The notes under the pieces were generated by a model. The model saw only the letters and a list, made by a program, of their open reading frames with translations, was not told the DNA's origin and ran no database searches. The translations under genes and the position numbers were made by a program. Shown here one piece after another: positions 9,980-19,589 of a stretch of DNA of 64,000 bases (the stretch's first letter is position 1; each line of letters starts with the position of its first letter). The DNA lies in the NCBI GenBank assembly GCA_933822405.4, contig CAKOGP040002069.1:62001-126000 (forward strand), in the 5' to 3' direction. The stretch comes from Cylindrotheca closterium (lineage: Eukaryota; Bacillariophyta; Bacillariophyceae; Bacillariales; Bacillariaceae).

Positions 9980-10353
9980 GTAATACTTATTGCTGAATTA
10001 CCCTAGCTATGATCACTAGAGCTGATACTTGGGGATATTGACCTCACCTTGCATTCACGATGCATTGAATAAAGAACACAGAACAAGAACCTAGTAGCTA
10101 GTACTAGTAGACAACAAAGTGTGGCTGGCAATTGTTCAATTGTTTTTTGAAGGTAGCAATCTTGTAAAATTGGCTAGCAAACGCAAATAGTAGAGCTTCA
10201 CTATTTCGTACTATTTCTGGTCTTCTAGTCTACCGGTATGTTGCAAAATATACGAAATTGAGTTCGGGTGCGAAATGGTCCTCGTGGTAATTTGGAAGAC
10301 AATCTTTTTTCCCTCAAATAGGGTGGGTGGCACTGCTAAAGTAGAATTGGAAC

Positions 10354-10374
10354 TTCTTTTCCAGCGAGAACAAG
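10354..10374 (-). promoter_or_regulatory. CTGGAAA element upstream of DEP copy 4
   Basis: On the plus strand this reads TTCTTTTCCAGCGAGAACAAG; in gene orientation the core is TTCTCGCTGGAAAA. It is about 800 bp from the start codon, further than in the other copies. A GGGTGGG stretch lies about 30 bp to its left, as it does at the copy 3 element near 7364. Confidence 0.3.
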
Positions 10375-10545
10375 ATTTATGTTTGTTAACTTTTGCACCA
10401 TCCATCGCGCCACGTAGGGCTACACAGCACGAAGCTACACATTGGAACTGATATCTACTTTGAAATACTCTACTAAAATGGCCCTGGTATACAGCAACTC
10501 AGAGTCCCCCGAATTAACCAAATGCGTTGCCAAGTACGGTTGCTC

Positions 10546-12114
10546 TCAGATACTAGAGGCTATCCGATCGTTATTTAAGGATTGATTTCGTCGCTGACGG
10601 AGTTTCTTGTTAAGCCGAGTGGCTCTGTTGATATCCACCGTGGTGTAGCCCCATTCATTCAAGATTTTTGAACGATCTTTAATGGATAGTCTACCTCCAT
10701 GAGGCTTGGATGCTTCAGTTGCATTTGCATCGCTCAGTGGAACTGGCGACTCGTCATAGAATCTCCACCCGAGGCTCAAACTCGGCCCCGATGTTGTAGC
10801 TGGGTTATAGTCAAGGCGACGTTCAAAGGATCGACTTTGGACCAAACCAAACGAGACTTTGAAATTTCCTTGCTTTCTATCGACTGTGAAGTGCGTTGGT
10901 CTGGCAGTTGGCAATCTACTCCTTCGAGTATTCTGCTTGCGCTGGACGCAATCGGTTTCCAGTTGAAACGACATGGAGCCAGATGATTCGTCAAAGGAAG
11001 AATCACCAGCAGTAGAGTCCGTAGTGACAAATCGAAACAAAAGATGAGAATCCTTGAAGCGGCTGCGGTGGGCAACCGGATGAAAGATTTGTAGCTCTTC
11101 CATCATCCGCTGACCCAGAAGAATAGCATGTGGTCTATTGAGAGCCAATTTGGATTGTAGCATGTACTTCACTGCTTCCTCGCCCGAAAAGGTGTTCTGG
11201 TATGTCTTGAAGAAACGGCCCGTGTGCTTTGAAACATGCATGCCTTCAGCAAACTTCGCGATCACACTAACAGGTTTCTCTCTTGAAGTGCCGCATTGCT
11301 CGTTCCTGAAGAAGTCTTCGTTGAATACGTAGAGAAAACGCCCATCTTTGAATGTATGATCCCAGCTCACGTGATGGAACAGACTCAACTCCTTGTCAAA
11401 GCGCTGTCCAAGAAATACTGCGTCTTCACGAGTGGAAGCAAGACCAGCACTCAGCATGAAGTCAACAGCTTGACTTCCAACAAAGGTATTTGGGTATTTC
11501 TTCAAATGAAACAGATGCGTACCAACAGGGCAATCGAACACGAAGGCTTTCGCCAGTTTCGGTAGGCTGGATAATGCTGGCTTCGATTGAAGTTGTGCGC
11601 TGGATGTCTTTGTGACCGTGATTGATCTACCCTGCTGGCCTGGTGGGAGATCGTCAAAAGTGGAATCATCTTTGATGATCAAGCCACGGGATGATGCTTG
11701 TCGAACCACAGGTTGTGGAGGCTTGTCTTTGTTCCGGTCCTCAAACGAGTGCCTCTCACCAATATCTTCAAATAGTGGTCCAAGAGCTGCTATTCGGAAT
11801 GAAGTGCCAAGACTTTCCTGTCGCCATGAATTGCCAAAGTGAAGTCTATACGAGTCATCCAAGCCGAATGCTGATGGGTCAGTAACATCAGAAATAACTG
11901 AGTCGTCATCAGATGTTTCTTGACCAGAAGAGAACAGAAACTGGCAACTTTGGTAACTTTCGGTTTCAATGGTTTCATTGCCGTCCTCTTCCTCCAGTCT
12001 CCAGCTGCGCCTTGAGGGTTTAATCGGAGTTTGATCATGGTGATGCTGCTCCTCATCCTTGTCAACAAAGTTATTCATATGAGGAGGAACTTTTGAGCAA
12101 TACCGCTCTTTCAT
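10546..12114 (-). CDS. two-DEP-domain protein (intact copy 5)
   Basis: A 522-residue homologue of the gene at 7902, with the same order of parts: N-terminal region, DEP1 at about 184-265 (VGTHLFHLKKYPNTFVG, LGQRFDKEL, H-x-FKDGRFLYVF), DEP2 at about 287-365 and the C-terminal FERRLDYNPATT / SLSLGWRFYD domain at about 420-510. The family start codon has been lost here: the upstream codons read TETIP before KMKER where relatives have MKTDSPP before KMRER. Translation presumably starts at the next Met (12114), removing about seven residues. The central parts are strongly conserved, so the copy looks functional. Role as for copy 4. Confidence 0.85.
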   Translation of the reverse strand: MKERYCSKVPPHMNNFVDKDEEQHHHDQTPIKPSRRSWRLEEEDGNETIETESYQSCQFLFSSGQETSDDDSVISDVTDPSAFGLDDSYRLHFGNSWRQESLGTSFRIAALGPLFEDIGERHSFEDRNKDKPPQPVVRQASSRGLIIKDDSTFDDLPPGQQGRSITVTKTSSAQLQSKPALSSLPKLAKAFVFDCPVGTHLFHLKKYPNTFVGSQAVDFMLSAGLASTREDAVFLGQRFDKELSLFHHVSWDHTFKDGRFLYVFNEDFFRNEQCGTSREKPVSVIAKFAEGMHVSKHTGRFFKTYQNTFSGEEAVKYMLQSKLALNRPHAILLGQRMMEELQIFHPVAHRSRFKDSHLLFRFVTTDSTAGDSSFDESSGSMSFQLETDCVQRKQNTRRSRLPTARPTHFTVDRKQGNFKVSFGLVQSRSFERRLDYNPATTSGPSLSLGWRFYDESPVPLSDANATEASKPHGGRLSIKDRSKILNEWGYTTVDINRATRLNKKLRQRRNQSLNNDRIASSI

Positions 12115-12671
12115 TTTCGGAATCGTTTCGGTATGTTGATGTGAAAGATTTTATGCAAAATCGACAAAAAGTATTCTGAATTTGTGGTATCAATACCTAC
12201 AGTAGTGGCTATGATGGATGTCTTGTCACATTGATTCGTGGCACTCTTTCTGTCAATGGAAAAGATCCGCTAATTATGCTCGTAAGTGTTTGTTCAATAG
12301 AACTGCTGAATGCGTCGTTTTTCTAAGATCAGAAAGGACTCGATGGAAAAAATGACTATAATTTTTCCATTCAAGAAAAAGCTACCGTACGTGCGCGCCG
12401 CCGTGGAGCTATTTTCAAATTTTAAGGACGAGCAAAAGCATAGTCATCGTAAAAGTGCGATCGCTTGAAAACAGAACCTATTTCCGGCGACGACACGTAT
12501 TACATACTCTCTTGTTACGAACGGTTGTGCCATTTTCCAGTGAGAACATGTGCATGCTATGAATAGCCCCATGCTGTTTTTTGGAATGTTCGCATCATTC
12601 ATCGGTCATAATTTACACAAGCTACAAATCGTACCGTAACCCGACCTTTCCTAGCAACACAGTCCATCGCA
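12115..12671. other. 557-bp intergenic region
   Basis: It separates divergently placed loci. It contains one CTGGAAA element (12531-12550) and no coding sequence that I can support. Confidence 0.5.
12531..12550 (-). promoter_or_regulatory. CTGGAAA element upstream of DEP copy 5
   Basis: The plus strand reads CATTTTCCAGTGAGAACATG. In the direction of the gene at 12114 the core is TTCTCACTGGAAAA, about 420 bp before the start. Confidence 0.3.
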
Positions 12672-13317
12672 ATGGCCGTGAAGAAGAAAAACTTGGACTT
12701 TAGCCAGGATAGTTCTGAAATGGAATCCGAAGACGATGCTGCGAAGTATGGCTACAACATATACAACGACGACGAGCGAGATAGCCCATGGAGTCCTCAA
12801 ACTGGGGAAAGATCCCTTTCACCCCCGAAGAATGCCTCGCCGTTCTTCACTAAAGGGAGGCAGTGATACTCCAAGGCAATTCCGTCGCAACTCCCTTAAT
12901 TTTTCAGGCGATGTATCCGTGACAACTATCACACCCGCATTAGAACTAGCAAATAAAAAGTCCCTATGGTTTGATGACGAGGAATATGCTAAGATCGAGG
13001 ATAAGATTTACATGATTGCTGAACGCGCTCAGGAGGGAGGCGGAGGGCGCAAGCACTGCACTCGAGGACTGGAGAAAATCATCCACTTGGGAACCGAGAC
13101 ACGTCGTTGTGCCGCTTGGGATGCTGTTTTGCTCGAGCAAGAGAGTCAAATCCAATCTGGTGCCAAGTTTTTCGACGATGCCGCCCTCTCCCGAGCTTAC
13201 CAAGAGGCGTGAAAAGAGAGCCGTTCCGAAGCAACAAGTCGGGGAATGCAAGATGCAAGAGCAGTATCGAAGTACCTTTCCGAGACAAGGTTTTACTGTC
13301 GCCGAATGTCCATGTGA
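12672..13317 (+). pseudogene. RGLE-domain protein, frameshifted and with an in-frame stop
   Basis: The ATG at 12672 opens a frame (MAVKKKNLDFSQDSSE) that stops at 12866. The homologous reading moves by one frame near the run of five Cs at about 12830: RRSSLKGG, then RRNSLNFSGDV. It continues with KSLWFDDEEY and CTRGLEKI, the core of a domain repeated in many diatom proteins. At 13210-13212 a TGA interrupts it, yet the same frame continues with family-like sequence (SRSEATSRGMQDARAVSKYL) to a stop at 13315-13317. The two lesions point to a young pseudogene. An intact relative lies at 59509-60303. A sequencing error could explain the frameshift but is less likely to explain both lesions. Confidence 0.65.
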
Positions 13318-13490
13318 CACGGCGTGGATGAGCTGAAGTCGACAGGGACGATACTGTATTGAAGGATTAATTAACAGTACCAACATCACTTGGACATACA
13401 AAACAAATAGAAAATACGATGCACAAAAAATGGATAGTAATAGGTCCATTTTCAATAAAAGCACAACATATTTGTAGCACATGAAACCAA

Positions 13491-15187
13491 CTATGACTCC
13501 TCGAATATAGGCCTCTGATCTTCCCAGTTCTTTGGATCTGTGAACCACGCTTGAGTAGTATTGCAATACAGTAGAGCTCGCTCTACTGAGTCGGACGTAT
13601 TGGACAAACCAAAGTGTAAAATCCTGCAATCAAATAGGACAACATCTCCCAAGGAGAGTGATGGTCGGACCAAATAGGGAAAGACGTTGCTGTAGTCGTC
13701 GGTAGATCCACAATGCTTTGCAGTAAATTTCAAATTGTGTGACCCGTGGAAAAAAGCCGTCCCTCCGGCTTTCTCGTGGAAGGGAACACCCGGTGCAAAT
13801 ATGTTGATGTAATGAGCTGGATGGCAATCGAAAATCTCAAACAAGTGACTGCAATCGGCATGAATGGACTGGTCGGCAGCGCCTGGAAAGCTAACAATAC
13901 CACCAACCTATTCCATTTTTTAAAAGAGACCAAAGTGAGTTGGCATCTTGATAAGCACACAATCCCAACCACCTTGTCAATACTGACCTGAGATACTCGA
14001 ATGTCCTGGAATGAACCATCGGGTCCCGATCCTTCAAAATTGTACCTTCCAAGGTTTCCCTTGTACAATTCACCTTTTTTTGGATTCATTGTTCTTCTTA
14101 TTACATCTAATAGGCAGGAATGGCCACGCAAAAAACGATGAAAGTTTTCTGTTTCAGTCTTTCCCGAAACGACCTAAATAATAGAAATCGTGGAGCGGTG
14201 GGCAGAAGTGACAGTGTTACAACGTCAATGTCATGGCAACTTACCACTGGTTGCCCAGTATCTCCGGTATCGTTTCGAAGCTTTGCTAGTGCGGGACCGT
14301 CTCGAAGATCAAGGCGAAGATCTTCTCGCATGGACATCTAAAGCAGTAAGCAAGAAAGTGAGAAGTACTGTGGTAGAAGCGAAGCCGTTCTGCTGACGAG
14401 CCCGTACCTCCCGATAGGACTGCGGTTCATTTTCCGAATTTTGCGGCTCCAATATGTTAACATTTTCCTTTTTGAGTAACTTGTCGGCTGCCATGTGCAC
14501 TGATTCCAAGACAGCCGTTCCCCATTTCTGACATTCCTCTGGGCGCAGCAAGTTTCGAATCACCACATAGCCATGCTCTTGCATACTCTCTACGGCTTTC
14601 CTTTTGGAGGATTCCGCCATTTGGGATAATCCAACTTCACTAGCTGATAATGCCACCGTGCCTTGCTCAAGATGCTCCCGCTCAATGTTGTGCGAAAAGG
14701 AAGACGGGAGCCAGGGGCAAGTGGAAGTGTGGGCTTTAACAGATCGCTTTATACGGCTGACGTACTTCGACTGTTCGATGGCTGTCGGTGTTAGATACTC
14801 TTTGTCATTGACAATAGCCGGGCAGTTGCTTTCTTCTGATACCAATATCCCACCGGGAAGCAAGTTGTTCAGAATTGATCCATCAGGGCGAGACTGTCCC
14901 AGCAGTACAGCTGCATCGAGATGAAGCGGCAGAATGCCACTCAGGGAAACGAGTGAAAATCCTCTTTGTTCCAAAGCAGAGACGGACCCTTCACCTGGAT
15001 TGAAAACGCCCACGATTCGATCCTTTGGCTTGACTTGTGGATTTCTCTTCAGGAAAAAGGTCGATAGATATAATGCCATGGCTTCCTTCTCGCGCATATC
15101 ATCTCCGTCAGCTCCTCCTTCGTCTTCCACGACATCGTCGTCCTTTTCATCATCACTTCCAAACATATCGTATCCATCGTCTACCAT
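13491..15187 (-). CDS. PhyH-type 2-oxoglutarate/Fe(II) dioxygenase, four exons
   Basis: Four exons join in phase 0: 15187-14408, 14337-14245, 14173-13988 and 13907-13491. The introns are 70, 71 and 80 bp with GTAC, GTAA and GTCA donors and AG acceptors. The product is 491 aa. Residues 1-50 are acidic; about 60-190 is a domain I cannot name (VGVFNPGEG, LLPGGILVSEE). The dioxygenase domain begins at MQEHGYVVIRNLLRPEEC, typical of the phytanoyl-CoA dioxygenase family. Exon 4 holds the iron site: H-A-D in SIHADCSH and the distal His in RILHFGLSN, followed by an Arg (ERALLY) suited to bind 2-oxoglutarate. All catalytic residues are therefore present. The substrate is unknown. The start at 15187 is the first ATG in frame. 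Confidence 0.85.
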
Positions 15188-15625
15188 TTTAGTCGTCTCC
15201 AAAGTGTGCCTGGGGATGTGAGCTTATCTGTTGGTGGTGCGACTATGCTTCTAATTTGGTATTATTGGATCTGATTTATTGACGACTCACTCCAACCCGG
15301 ACAATGAGCAGACGGGTTCGGATGCGACTCATCATCACGACTGCCTGTCACACCTGTTTTCAAAAGTTTTGACACTGCTGTACCGGCGAGGTCAACGGAA
15401 GAATATTCTTCGAAATCGACTCCTTCCCTTCTTCAGCAGCCAATCAAACTACAGTCTCCAAGGAAAAGACACAAATGACTGCGAATGAATCGATGCGATC
15501 GCATCAATCTTCTCGAAAAATCGCAAGCTGCGTGCGACTCGGCCGAAGAGCGTCTCACTACCATTTTGATTTACAAAGAGTATCAGTGTCATCGATACAA
15601 TTGCATATAAAGCTTAGTTAAAACC
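15188..15625. other. divergent intergenic region
   Basis: This 438-bp stretch separates two genes transcribed away from each other and presumably holds both promoters. I see no gene and no clear motif. Confidence 0.5.
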
Positions 15626-17935
15626 ATGAGCGGCGATGAAAAAGATTCAGACACACCACCTGCTCCAAAAAAGCAAGAATCCGTAAGACAGCCTCGTCGA
15701 GAGGACCGAAAGGGGGAGAGCGCCAGGGACTTACACCGTAGTACACGTTCTCGATCTCGCTCTCACAGCTCGGACAAAAACCATCGTCATCGTCATCGTT
15801 CTAGATCTCATGATGCTCATGATGCGGATCGTAAGCATCGCGATCATAAAGATCACCACGATATCGCTGGTGTAGACGGTGCTAAGAAGTCAACGGGCAG
15901 GCGTCACCGTTCCAAAAGCCGTAGCAACTCTTCAGATCGCAAGCATAAACATCGAAGCCGAAGTCATTCCCATGATGGTCACCGTAAACATCGAAGCCGA
16001 AGTCGAAGCCATTCCAGTGATAAAAAACACAGGCGACACCGCAGCAAGAGCCGAAGCCATTCCAGTGATAAGAAGCACAAACATCGAAGTAGAAGCCGCA
16101 GTAGTTCATCGGATCGCAAAAAGCATCATAAACATCACAAGCATCACAAGCATCACAAGCACGAGAAATCTGGTTCTCTGCGCAGCAAGAAGCACAAAAC
16201 GAAGGACAAAGAAGCTAAGAAGAAGAAAAAGGAAGAGATCGCACGATTGAAAAAGGAAATGGAAGATCAGGAAAGAGAAATGGAAGAAAACAGGGAGAAA
16301 TTGGAGGCAGATATTCAGAGAAAGCGCAGGCAATCCAAGATGTTTTATATCTGTGGTTTTTGCTTAGTGGTGTGTGCTATTATTGGTGTCGCTTTGGTAT
16401 TTCTTTTGAGAAAAAGTGACGAGGGTCCTGCTGCAGCGGGAGCAACGAATACAACAAGTGCTCCTGTCTCTTCCGAACCATCGGACAGTCCCAGTGGGTC
16501 CTTGATGCCATCAACTGAACCGTCATCTTTCCCAAGTTCCCTTGAAGCATTGTTTGATCCTCCCAGTTTGGAAGATTGCGAAGCGATTGCCAATGGCGAA
16601 GCTGTTGCCGGGCAGGACAATATGACAGTTCAGGACTTGCAAATCAACATGGATATCACGGTCACTGATCCAAATATCAACCCGGAAGATCTACTGCAGC
16701 CACTTCAGGACAAGATTGATGACACTTTGATCCCATCGCTGATTGACTGCAATGTAACGCTGCCAGCAAGATTCTTGCAATCCTCTCAACTTCGTGGCCG
16801 ACGTAAGTTGCAAACTTCTAAAGAGATCCGTCACATTCTTGGAAATGCCTTTGGAACTGCTTCCTTTCCAGAAGGAAAAGAGTGTTTGACTGAGGACACC
16901 ATCTCCAATCCATGCTATCGGGCAGAGGTGTTGCTGCAAGCTTTCGTCAAGGAGGGCGGATCATCTTTTCCACTCATCAACCTTTTGACTGGACTTTTGG
17001 CTGAAGGCGACAGTGCTGATAATAACTTTGGCCTTCCCCCGTCATTGGTGCAGGAGCTGCAGATTCTGGGGGTCGTAAATCTCTCACCGACAGATCAGCC
17101 CAGTGACCAGCCATCCGCCTTACCCAGTATTGTGCCTTCGATGATCCCATCGGTACTGCCCAGTCTAACGCCTTCCATGTCACCTAGTTCCAAACCCAGT
17201 GTAAAGACTGCCACCAAAACTCCTACGTTGGTCCCAACCTCGTCGCCGACTTATGACGAGCTGTCAGACTTCTACAGCGAAGTCATCAATGAACTCCCCG
17301 AAACCATCAACAATGTTATTACCTATACGGTGAATTGCGAGGGAAATCTAGGAGACATTGTCGTTCTAGCACGTGGCGACGACAGAAAAGAGCCAGTTTG
17401 CCTGGGACACATGCCCCGTGATGACTTCCTGGATGCCTGTAGAGCGGGCACGGATCCATTTGCTGTTCGTCTACTTCGTACTGACGTGGAAGACTTTGAT
17501 GACTATCCTGAAGTTGCCATTGGATACATGTCATCGGCTACTTTCGAAGTTCTAGATGATTGCGAACGAAATACCTTGGATCTTGGCACTTTGGCGCCAT
17601 CGATATCACCATCTGTCAGCAGGCAGCCAAGTACAGCGCCATCCAAAAGCAAGCAGCCAAGTACGTCCCCGTCAACGAAGCCATCAATGATCCCATCAAC
17701 TAAGCCGTCAACCAAGCCATCAACGATCCCGTCAACTAAGCCGTCAATGATTCCGTCAATGGTCCCGTCAATCAAGCCGTCAATGATCCCTTCAACGATC
17801 CCTTCAATAATCCCTTCAATGATCCCTTCAACGAGACCGTCAATGATCCCGTCAACGATCCCGTCGATGGAGCCGTCAATGAACCCTTCCCAGCGTCCTT
17901 CAATAAAGGTAGTACCGCCGCCACTGCCGCTATGA
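15626..17935 (+). CDS. type II membrane protein, SR/His-rich cytosolic part and PS-repeat ectodomain
   Basis: A 769-residue single-exon protein without a signal peptide. Residues 36-190 are Arg/Ser/His/Lys-rich (SRSRSHSSD, KHHKHHKHHK). About 195-235 is a charged coiled coil. One membrane segment spans about 239-261 (YICGFCLVVCAIIGVALVFLL). The remainder has Ser/Pro-rich linkers, a folded-looking segment (about 320-480, with Cys pairs), a second segment (about 535-655), and a tail of P-S-x-x repeats (KPSMIPS, TIPSMEPS) ending in VPPPLPL. Such PS-x-x-PS repeats are common in diatom cell-surface proteins and are thought to be hydroxylated and glycosylated. RFLQSS and RRKLQTS match the R-x-L type of cleavage site seen in some diatom biosilica proteins, which is only suggestive. 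No enzyme domain is recognised. Confidence 0.85.
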   Translation: MSGDEKDSDTPPAPKKQESVRQPRREDRKGESARDLHRSTRSRSRSHSSDKNHRHRHRSRSHDAHDADRKHRDHKDHHDIAGVDGAKKSTGRRHRSKSRSNSSDRKHKHRSRSHSHDGHRKHRSRSRSHSSDKKHRRHRSKSRSHSSDKKHKHRSRSRSSSSDRKKHHKHHKHHKHHKHEKSGSLRSKKHKTKDKEAKKKKKEEIARLKKEMEDQEREMEENREKLEADIQRKRRQSKMFYICGFCLVVCAIIGVALVFLLRKSDEGPAAAGATNTTSAPVSSEPSDSPSGSLMPSTEPSSFPSSLEALFDPPSLEDCEAIANGEAVAGQDNMTVQDLQINMDITVTDPNINPEDLLQPLQDKIDDTLIPSLIDCNVTLPARFLQSSQLRGRRKLQTSKEIRHILGNAFGTASFPEGKECLTEDTISNPCYRAEVLLQAFVKEGGSSFPLINLLTGLLAEGDSADNNFGLPPSLVQELQILGVVNLSPTDQPSDQPSALPSIVPSMIPSVLPSLTPSMSPSSKPSVKTATKTPTLVPTSSPTYDELSDFYSEVINELPETINNVITYTVNCEGNLGDIVVLARGDDRKEPVCLGHMPRDDFLDACRAGTDPFAVRLLRTDVEDFDDYPEVAIGYMSSATFEVLDDCERNTLDLGTLAPSISPSVSRQPSTAPSKSKQPSTSPSTKPSMIPSTKPSTKPSTIPSTKPSMIPSMVPSIKPSMIPSTIPSIIPSMIPSTRPSMIPSTIPSMEPSMNPSQRPSIKVVPPPLPL
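17655..17912 (+). repeat. minisatellite coding P-S-x-x repeats
   Basis: Units of 12 and 15-18 bp built on ATCCCGTCAA/ATCCCTTCAA variants code for the P-S-(M/T/I)-(I/K)-P-S tail of the preceding gene. The reverse strand is also open here (GxIDGxIDG) but is a shadow. Confidence 0.8.
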
Positions 17936-18223
17936 TTCGCATGCAAGTTGTGTTGCGCTCATATCGCGGCATCCAGGCTCATTTTGTATGGCCAGCCAGA
18001 ATCGTAGTCTCAGTATGTGTCTATTTAGTACGATTTTTAAAAAATATGTCTTGAAATATTTGCACAAAGCTGAAGCGTCGCAAAAGTATACGATCAAAAG
18101 TTGGGACTGACTTTTATTTGAACTAGAAATATTAGCAAACGCAAAACTATAGAGATTCAAAAAGCTTTCGTGACAGCTTTGTCATGGAATCCAATGCCGC
18201 CCTACTATGGAGTGTGATATTGT

Positions 18224-18946
18224 TCAGCTGTCATTTTTCTTTTTCATTTGCCCCGAACCTTTCTTGATGCCCTTGGCAGCTGGCTCTGAGACTGGTGTCG
18301 CCACGATAACTGGACTGACACTCGGAGTAGAGGTCTGCAGCATTCGCTTTCCCTTATTCTTGCTACCGCGACCTTTCTTGGTGCCCTTGCTTGGAGTTGG
18401 TTGAGCAATTGGACTTGCAACTGGGGTGCTGGTCTGAAGGTTTCTTCTGTCGACGCCTTTCTTTGCAGCCATCGGAACCGGTTCGGCGACTGGGCTGGCG
18501 ACCGGGCCAGTGGTCGAAGGAAAGGTAAAGGACTCTGGGGCAAATGTTGGTGATGGGTCGTACGCAAAGCATCTCCAAGATGGTGGACCGTCGGAACTAA
18601 TAACGATACCAGACCCAGTGTATCCTTGATTGGAGCGACAGCCATTGGTAAAGACTGAACGGTCACAATTAGCAATCACTTCTGAACCGGCATTGTAGTT
18701 GCAGTGACAACGCTTGTTGCTGGATTTGTAGGCAAATCCAACCAAGTCCGAATCGTCCAGCAAAAGACAATGGTCCAAACAAGCTTGAGGATCGTCAAAT
18801 CTTTCGGCTTGCCCACGGGCGTAAAAGACCCCTTCTGAATCTTTGCAAAAGCCAACTCCATGGTACTCCAAGAACTGTGCGTTTGCGTTATTATTGGCCA
18901 TGAGCAATAAGGCAACAAAGGTGGATGTACCGGTATGAAGGAACAT
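18224..18946 (-). CDS. secreted PAN/Apple-like protein with Lys-rich tail
   Basis: The ATG at 18946 begins a signal peptide (MFLHTGTSTFVALLLMANNNANA, cut before QFLEY); the frame runs further upstream without one. The 240-residue product has a Cys-rich domain at about 30-130 (GVGFCKDSEGV, ACLDHCL, GFAYKSSNKRCHC, NGCRSNQGY), resembling PAN/Apple- or WSC-like modules that bind carbohydrate or protein. The tail (130-240) is Pro/Ser/Thr-rich with basic clusters (AAKKG, SKGTKKGRGSKNKGKR, KGIKKG, MKKKN) and two RxLQTST motifs (RNLQTST, RMLQTST). R-x-L sites and spaced lysines recall silica-associated proteins, but composition alone does not prove this. It is convergent with the PS-repeat gene at 15626, 288 bp away. 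Confidence 0.8.
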   Translation of the reverse strand: MFLHTGTSTFVALLLMANNNANAQFLEYHGVGFCKDSEGVFYARGQAERFDDPQACLDHCLLLDDSDLVGFAYKSSNKRCHCNYNAGSEVIANCDRSVFTNGCRSNQGYTGSGIVISSDGPPSWRCFAYDPSPTFAPESFTFPSTTGPVASPVAEPVPMAAKKGVDRRNLQTSTPVASPIAQPTPSKGTKKGRGSKNKGKRMLQTSTPSVSPVIVATPVSEPAAKGIKKGSGQMKKKNDS

Positions 18947-19585
18947 GATTATCAGCCTTGAAATCCTTTGATCAAAGAGAGACGACTCACTCCTCGAATG
19001 TTTAATGAGAGATTGAATCAAGGAGCACTCTGCGAATCGAGAAGATAGGTGACTGCATGATAGAGACTCAACGACAGAATCCCATCTGTGATGGGATATC
19101 CTACTGCGTGCGATTCATTCGTTGCAGCACATTTTTAGTCGTTCGTGCTCGTCGTTGAGCTAATGAGTGATAGTAACTCCTCCTAGGAAGAAACGTGGAA
19201 TATGCATGTGTACCATAATGCTGAGGAGGAGATCATGATCATCATCTTGGAGTAAACACGAAATCAGAGGGGCGAAGTGATTTTCTGATGTTGAAGTACC
19301 TGAATAACGCGGGACTTGAAGTGTGAATGCGTGACCCTTTTGGGATTCGACTGACTGACTGACGAGTGAGCAAGACGTCGGCGTCTGCGTGTGACAGTCT
19401 GTTTTGTGCTATTAGAAGAGAGCTCTAGAAGTAAGGAAGGCGTATCCAACTACTGTAGTAACTTTACGAGGTAACTAGTTTCACCCTAACCCTCGACTGA
19501 CTGACCGACTCACTCACTCACTCGATAAATCCCGCAGTCAGTCAGCAGCGCTATATTCAGGATAGCGGACATCGTCCAACATGCC
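18947..19585. other. divergent intergenic region with TGAC-type simple repeats
   Basis: A 639-bp stretch between divergent genes. It holds GACTGACTGACTGACGAG near 19350 and CTGACTGACCGACTCACTCA near 19494. I can support no gene. Confidence 0.5.
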
Positions 19586-19589
19586 ATGA
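19581..19589 (+). promoter_or_regulatory. minimal upstream ORF overlapping the start codon
   Basis: The sequence ATGCCATGA reads ATG-CCA-TGA, and its stop shares bases with the ATG (19586) of the next gene. Ribosomes starting at 19581 would stop next to the true start and could reinitiate or be lost. Confidence 0.4.

Larger units (their letters stand above)
9576..10545. other. 970-bp region between DEP copies 4 and 5
   Basis: Apart from a possible 87-codon frame (listed separately) I see no gene. It holds one upstream element and a CTAGTAGCTAGTACTAGTAG simple stretch near 10091. Confidence 0.45.

Noticed and set aside
12964..13629. 221-codon minus-strand frame
   Set aside because: It overlaps the RGLE pseudogene and the dioxygenase terminal exon in a different frame, with no motif of its own.
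17503..17946. 147-codon minus-strand frame of G-x-I-D-G repeats
   Set aside because: It is the reverse reading of the P-S-x-x minisatellite.
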